Below, piece after piece: positions 59,607 through 64,000 of a stretch of 64,000 nucleotides of DNA. Positions within the stretch are counted from its first letter, which is position 1, and each line of letters opens with the position of its first letter. The notes beneath the pieces were generated by a model that was given only the letters and a program-made list of their open reading frames with translations, was not told the origin of the DNA and did no database searches. Source of the DNA: Yamadazyma tenuis (lineage: Eukaryota; Ascomycota; Pichiomycetes; Serinales; Debaryomycetaceae). The translations under genes and the position numbers were made by a program. The stretch covers positions 1,054,001 through 1,118,000 of the forward strand of contig NC_089467.1 of the NCBI RefSeq assembly GCF_029203305.1, given 5' to 3'.

Positions 59607-60979
59607 AATATGAGACAAATCACCCTATATCTTGATAAGTGTTGACAAAACGCCGGGAGACCATTTATAAATAAGGAACATAATCACTTTGAGCTATAAA
59701 CGTGTCAGGTGTAACTGTGAGTGGAGCGGTAAGAGGCAATTGGGATGTGTTCGGAAAGGGGGATGTAATGCGACAAAAGGGGTCTTCTGGTCCCTGTTTT
59801 TCCGTCAGACTTTGCAGATAAGGAGTATCATAACCATAAAATCTCATTAGCGTTTGAAAGTCAGATATGCAGATACGAGAAATGATGTTAATTAGGCATG
59901 ATGATATTACCTCTTTGAGTGCTTAGGACCAGCTCAAAATATTCCCAATGAGGCAAATGGCTGAGTACATGACACTATCTGTGAAATGTTGCCTCCAAAG
60001 AGTAGTGGATCACAAATAATTCCCCCATAAGGATGAAAAGGACTTCATATGCTGGAATATTTTTCTCGTTAACAATAGACTGAAAATCATCTTAATTCAG
60101 CACTGTGGTTATCAGGTCATGTCGGTCTTCGGGGCGGCCAACAATTTCTATTATCCAATTGCCTAAATGGTCCGGTCAGCTGGTTATCTGTTAAACCCCA
60201 CTGTGGTTCAAACGGAAATCTGTAGATGTTTTGGGTTGTATTTCTAGGATCTGCGGCATTAATTATCACCATCCGCGGTTAATATGCAAACTTACCATGA
60301 GACTAAGGCGGAATCCCTATGTCATTGAAGAATGTAGATCCGTTTTTGATTTAGTGTACCACTACGGAACAAAGGCGGGGTGCTTCGAACTGGTAACCGT
60401 GCATTCTGCATCAACTTTTATCTCCTCCTTCAGCTCAAATTTCAAACCGATGGTCATTTTTGGCTATAGAGAGAAAAAGAAATGGCTTGTTTTAGAAAAA
60501 CTTATGGTCCCTAGGTACAAGTCTTTACTTTTCGAGAAGTGTCAACATTATTTAGCTTTTTTTCTGTTATATTTTCTATCAATAACATCTTCCGAAGTAA
60601 GAGTATGAACCTTTTGAGAATGGCTCGTCATTTCACATTTTGATTAGAGTTCTCTTTTGGGAATACTGTGACTCAGGTGTTATCTAAGGCACCAATAGAG
60701 ATAAGCTGAAAAATGTCGAAATGTCCAAGTCAAGTAATGCCCTTTTTGTCAATAGGTGGCTATCCTCATTGAGTTCTCTTTCTTTGAAGGACGGAAATTG
60801 TTTCTGGACGGCCTCGTGTAAGCTTTAATCTTATTTTCATTTGTATTTACTAATATAGTTACCCATTCTGGTATGACCTGGCTGTGTCTTAATAAGGTGA
60901 TTGGAAAAATGTGTAATATCTTCTGATCATCAATACTACTTATATTACTTGGGTTCCCGAATACTGATGTCAGACAATA
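59607..60979. other. Intergenic, 1.37 kb
   Basis: Divergent promoter region between the MNN1-like gene and the long adhesin. An open frame at 60231-60608 begins with TTG and has no family resemblance. Long upstream regions are usual for regulated adhesin genes. Nothing structured seen. Confidence 0.5.
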
Positions 60980-63547
60980 ATGAGCATTTGGTTTACAATA
61001 AACGTTCTTGTAATAGTTCAATTCCTTTGTGCGGTAGCCACTGCTGACACTATAGGGGGATGTAGTCCCCCATCGGTTGATAAAGGCCTATACGCCGAAT
61101 ATATCAACACGACCATTGAAGAATATTCTTTTCTGAATCAGTCTGGGGCTGCAGCTGCTCTTTCTGCAATTGACAATTCCGAAGCAGGACTTTCCTGGGG
61201 AGGGGTTACTAGTCAAAACTTCAACTTTACAATACTGACTAGGGATGCCGTATATCGGGACCTATATGGAAAAACAGTTAACGTAGCGTACTTTGCTTTG
61301 AGACTCTCAGGATACTTTTACGCCACTACAACCGGAGACTACACTTTCGATATAAGTTATGCTGATGATGCTGCATCTATTACGCTTGGAGCAGGGGTTG
61401 CTATGGATTGTTGTGGACTGGGACCGCTCACAGGAAATCTTGACGAAAATGCTTATTACATTCAAGGTAGTGGAAGTACAACTGCTACGGAGACAGTTAC
61501 ACTTACAGCAGGTGTCTATTATCCTATTAAGATCGTCTACTACCAAGAAGGTGGGCCATCTAGGTTTACCATGTCTGTAACCTATCCTGATGATATAACG
61601 CACACATCTGATATTGACTGGTATAGCTCAACAGACAATAGCACATCATGTCCTTATTCGGTTACTACAACTGTTACATGGACCGGAACAGATACTGAGA
61701 CTGTTACTGTAACAGGCTCAGATGGTGATGTGACTGTTACTGTTGAAATACCAGAATCAAGAACGACCACTACTGAGGTGTGGACAGGTTCAGAAACCAC
61801 TACTACTACCATCTACCCATCCAACCCAAGTGATCCCATAACTGTCCGTATCAAGACTCCAGAAACAACAACGACCACTACTGAGGTGTGGACAGGTTCA
61901 GAAACTACCACTACTACCATCTACCCATCCAACCCAAGTGATCCCGTAACTGTTGACATCAAGACTCCAGAAACAACAACGACCACTACTGAGGTGTGGA
62001 CAGGCACAGATACTACTACTACTACCATCTACCCATCCAACCCAAGTGATCCCGTAACTGTTGACATCAAGACTCCAGAATCTACAACGACTACTACTGA
62101 ACCATGGACAGGCACAGATACTACTACTACTACCATCTACCCATCCAACCCAAGTGATCCCGTAACTGTGGACATCAAGACTCCTGAATCAACAACTACA
62201 ACGACTAGTTATGGATCTATTGATACAACCTATACTCTAACTCCTTCCGATCCAAGTGATCCTAAGACTGTCGTTATAATAACATCCACTCCCACACCAA
62301 CAAGTACACCACTTACCAGCACTTCGTTATCAAGCCTGTCCTTCCACTGGACAAACTCAACTACTCCAATACCATCTTCGAGTACTCCTTCGTCTACAGT
62401 TCCATCTTCTAGTATTGCTTCTCCTTCTAGTTCAGCAGCATCTTCAAGTGTTCCATCTACACCAGTACCATCTTCGAGTATTCCATCTACACAAACTCCT
62501 TCGGGAAGTATTATCACTATCACTACTCCATGGACCGGCTCTGATACTTCAACTTACACTACAACTGGAACCGATGGTAAAACAACTATTGTCAAGGAAA
62601 CGCCTGTCCCAACTGTCACCACTCCATGGACTGGCTCTACCACATCCTTTTACACTACAACTGGAACCGATGGTAACCCAACTATTGTCAAGGAAACCCC
62701 TGAAGCGCACACTACAATCCCATGGACTGGTTCATTCACTTCGACATACACTACTACAGGTACTGATGGTAACCCAACTGTGGTTGTTGAAACCCCTGAA
62801 GCGCACACTACAATCCCATGGACTGGTTCATTCACTTCGACATACACTACTACAGGTACTGATGGTAACCCAACTGTGGTTGTTGAAACTCCTGAAGCGC
62901 ACACTACAATCCCATGGATTGGTTCATTCACTTCGACATACACTACTACAGGTACTGATGGTAACCCAACTGTGGTTGTTGAAACTCCTGAAGTGCACAC
63001 CACTATTCCATGGACTGGTTCATTCACTTCGACATACACTACTACAGGACCTGATGGTGAACCAACCGTTGTCGTTGAAACTCCAGAACCTGTGGTCACC
63101 GAGACAGACGTCACCACCATCATCTTACCATGCACTTGTAAGGAACCTTCAACCACCACAACAACTGGTGATGATGGTAAGAAGACCGTTGTATGTAACG
63201 TCCCACACTCATTAGTGTCCACTGTCGTGGTAACTGAACCATGCACAAATGCCGCTGGAGATGTCACCGTCACAACATATACGACTTTCACTGTCGCTGC
63301 TGCTGTCACTGCTAACCCTACTGAAACCGTTGCTCCAACTGGTGCTAAAGGTAGTGGTGCTGAAGCTGAAGCTAGTGGTGCTGAAGCTGAAGCTAGTGGT
63401 GCTGAAGCTAGTGGTGCTGAAGCTGCTTCGGCAGGTAATGGCTCTGATACTTCACCACAAGAAGTCTCCACTTACGAGGCCATGGGTTCAAAAAACACAT
63501 ACACATTCTTGGCTGTGTTATCCGCTCTTTTGTGGATATCCTTTTGA
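60980..63547 (+). CDS. GLEYA/PA14-type GPI adhesin, long repeat-rich copy
   Basis: 855 aa. Signal peptide (MSIWFTINVLVIVQFLCAVA). Ligand domain about 25-225 with ISYADDAASITLG and MDCCGLGPL. Repeat array A: four 36-aa units (TEVWTGS, TTTTIYPSNPSDPVTVDIKTP) plus a degenerate fifth. A Ser/Pro-rich linker (about 435-510) follows. Array B: four 32-aa units (AHTTIPWTGSFTSTYTTTG) after two divergent ones. Then CTCKEPSTTTTTG, VVCNVPHSLVSTVVVTEPC, a Gly-Ala-Glu repeat (GAEAEAS) and the GPI tail (LAVLSALLWISF). The domain order is that of Flo/Epa-type cell-surface adhesins. Confidence 0.92.
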   Translation: MSIWFTINVLVIVQFLCAVATADTIGGCSPPSVDKGLYAEYINTTIEEYSFLNQSGAAAALSAIDNSEAGLSWGGVTSQNFNFTILTRDAVYRDLYGKTVNVAYFALRLSGYFYATTTGDYTFDISYADDAASITLGAGVAMDCCGLGPLTGNLDENAYYIQGSGSTTATETVTLTAGVYYPIKIVYYQEGGPSRFTMSVTYPDDITHTSDIDWYSSTDNSTSCPYSVTTTVTWTGTDTETVTVTGSDGDVTVTVEIPESRTTTTEVWTGSETTTTTIYPSNPSDPITVRIKTPETTTTTTEVWTGSETTTTTIYPSNPSDPVTVDIKTPETTTTTTEVWTGTDTTTTTIYPSNPSDPVTVDIKTPESTTTTTEPWTGTDTTTTTIYPSNPSDPVTVDIKTPESTTTTTSYGSIDTTYTLTPSDPSDPKTVVIITSTPTPTSTPLTSTSLSSLSFHWTNSTTPIPSSSTPSSTVPSSSIASPSSSAASSSVPSTPVPSSSIPSTQTPSGSIITITTPWTGSDTSTYTTTGTDGKTTIVKETPVPTVTTPWTGSTTSFYTTTGTDGNPTIVKETPEAHTTIPWTGSFTSTYTTTGTDGNPTVVVETPEAHTTIPWTGSFTSTYTTTGTDGNPTVVVETPEAHTTIPWIGSFTSTYTTTGTDGNPTVVVETPEVHTTIPWTGSFTSTYTTTGPDGEPTVVVETPEPVVTETDVTTIILPCTCKEPSTTTTTGDDGKKTVVCNVPHSLVSTVVVTEPCTNAAGDVTVTTYTTFTVAAAVTANPTETVAPTGAKGSGAEAEASGAEAEASGAEASGAEAASAGNGSDTSPQEVSTYEAMGSKNTYTFLAVLSALLWISF
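61763..62194. repeat. 108-bp tandem repeat array A, four units
   Basis: Unit starts at 61763, 61871, 61979 and 62087, an exact 108-bp (36-codon) period. A degenerate fifth unit follows. Units carry TCTACCCATCCAACCCAAG unchanged. Confidence 0.9.
62705..63088. repeat. 96-bp tandem repeat array B, four units
   Basis: Unit starts at 62705, 62801, 62897 and 62993, an exact 96-bp (32-codon) period. The first three units are almost identical; the third has ATT for ACT (PWIGS for PWTGS). Consistent with recent homogenisation. Confidence 0.92.
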
Positions 63548-64000
63548 ATCAATCCAATGGAACCTGGATATGATTTATACATGAGAAACGTGATTGTTTA
63601 TGAATGTTTGGTTATTATAATTTCTCTTTGTCTAGTTCTTTCGCTTACTAATACTTGATACAGTATTAATATACTTTCCCCTCCATGAAGTTGAAGGTTA
63701 ACCTTAACACCTACTACTTAAAGATTACGTATGTAAGACGCAGAGTTTTTACCAGCACAAACCCTATCACAATGGACTTGAGGTGGTATCGAGGTGCCGA
63801 TTATTTGGCAGGGAGCGAAAACCCTCTTACGTGCGAGATCCAATTCTTGATATCTATTTTATCCGCACACGAACTGGAATAGTACCAAGGCAATCAATGA
63901 ACGTTTGATACTCAAGCTGCGGTTTGCGGTTAAGGTTGGTTCATTGTTGTCCCTGCCAGGCCAAGTATTGTTGTATCATATTTTGGGTATTTATCGGAAT
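63548..64000. other. 3' flank of the long adhesin, partly duplicated at 55.3-56.3 kb
   Basis: Matches the flank of the adhesin relic in two blocks (63548-63670 and 63810-63960). A plus-strand frame at 63685-63882 has no family resemblance. The window ends here; no telomeric repeat seen. Confidence 0.55.

Noticed and set aside
60231..60608. 125-codon open frame upstream of the long adhesin
   Set aside because: Starts with TTG, mixed composition, no recognised motif; probably chance.
61763..63088. Regular repeats that could suggest a CRISPR array
   Set aside because: Contiguous in-frame coding repeats without unique spacers in a eukaryotic gene.
62415..63215. Plus-strand frame of 266 codons in a second frame of the adhesin
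   Set aside because: Leu/His-rich alternative frame of array B; same repeats, no signal peptide or domain.
62650..63471. Minus-strand frame of 273 codons in the long adhesin
   Set aside because: Arises from the repeat arrays of the plus-strand adhesin; Val/Gly/Ser-rich shadow only.

Overview
The window is nuclear DNA of an ascomycete budding yeast, most likely from the CUG-Ser (Candida/Debaryomyces) clade. The evidence is short introns (53-70 nt) with GTATGT/GTACGT donors and TACTAAC-type branch sites, compact housekeeping genes, and a clade-typical accessory set: CFEM haem-binding cell-wall proteins beside an FRP-type ferric reductase, a CYP52 P450, an extracellular GH3 beta-glucosidase and GLEYA/PA14 adhesins. 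I cannot name the species, and I did not prove CTG=Ser from the sequence.

Region 1 (1-27.8 kb) is a dense housekeeping block. It holds a Munc13-like C2/MHD protein (runs off the left edge), a SWIB/DEK_C protein of the UAF30/TRI1 type with three introns, RRS1, GEM1, the mitochondrial BolA protein BOL3/AIM1, PRT1 (eIF3b), a coiled-coil spindle-pole or MTOC-like protein, PRE10 (two introns, one right after the ATG), PFA4 (one intron), DPB2, a coiled-coil protein, a DHA2-type MFS transporter, a secreted GH3 protein with an intron-separated signal-peptide exon, an LRR protein and a Ser-rich protein with a 22-nt first exon.

Region 2 (27.9-52 kb) is accessory and looser. It has two identical tRNA-Asp genes, a small Srp1/Tip1-like wall protein, a subtilisin-type protease (PRB1-like), a gutted hexose-transporter relic, then the main feature: five CFEM genes (six CFEM domains) and a CFEM relic around an FRP1-like ferric reductase. 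These gene types form a haem-iron acquisition relay in Candida albicans. Part of the cluster is a tandem duplication (units about 37.9-40.05 kb and 40.25-44.55 kb). The left unit has lost most of two genes; the right unit keeps them: an orphan secreted protein and a short CFEM protein that looks like a soluble haemophore. A Zn2Cys6 regulator, a CYP52 P450, an MFS transporter and an NTF2/SnoaL-like gene with a single in-frame TAG follow.

Region 3 (52-64 kb) is a cell-surface region: two large GLEYA/PA14 adhesins with flocculin-type repeats, a truncated adhesin relic with a duplicated 3' flank, and an MNN1-type alpha-1,3-mannosyltransferase. The pattern of surface genes, tandem duplication, relics and long gene-poor gaps resembles a subtelomeric region, but I see no telomeric repeat and no clear transposon.
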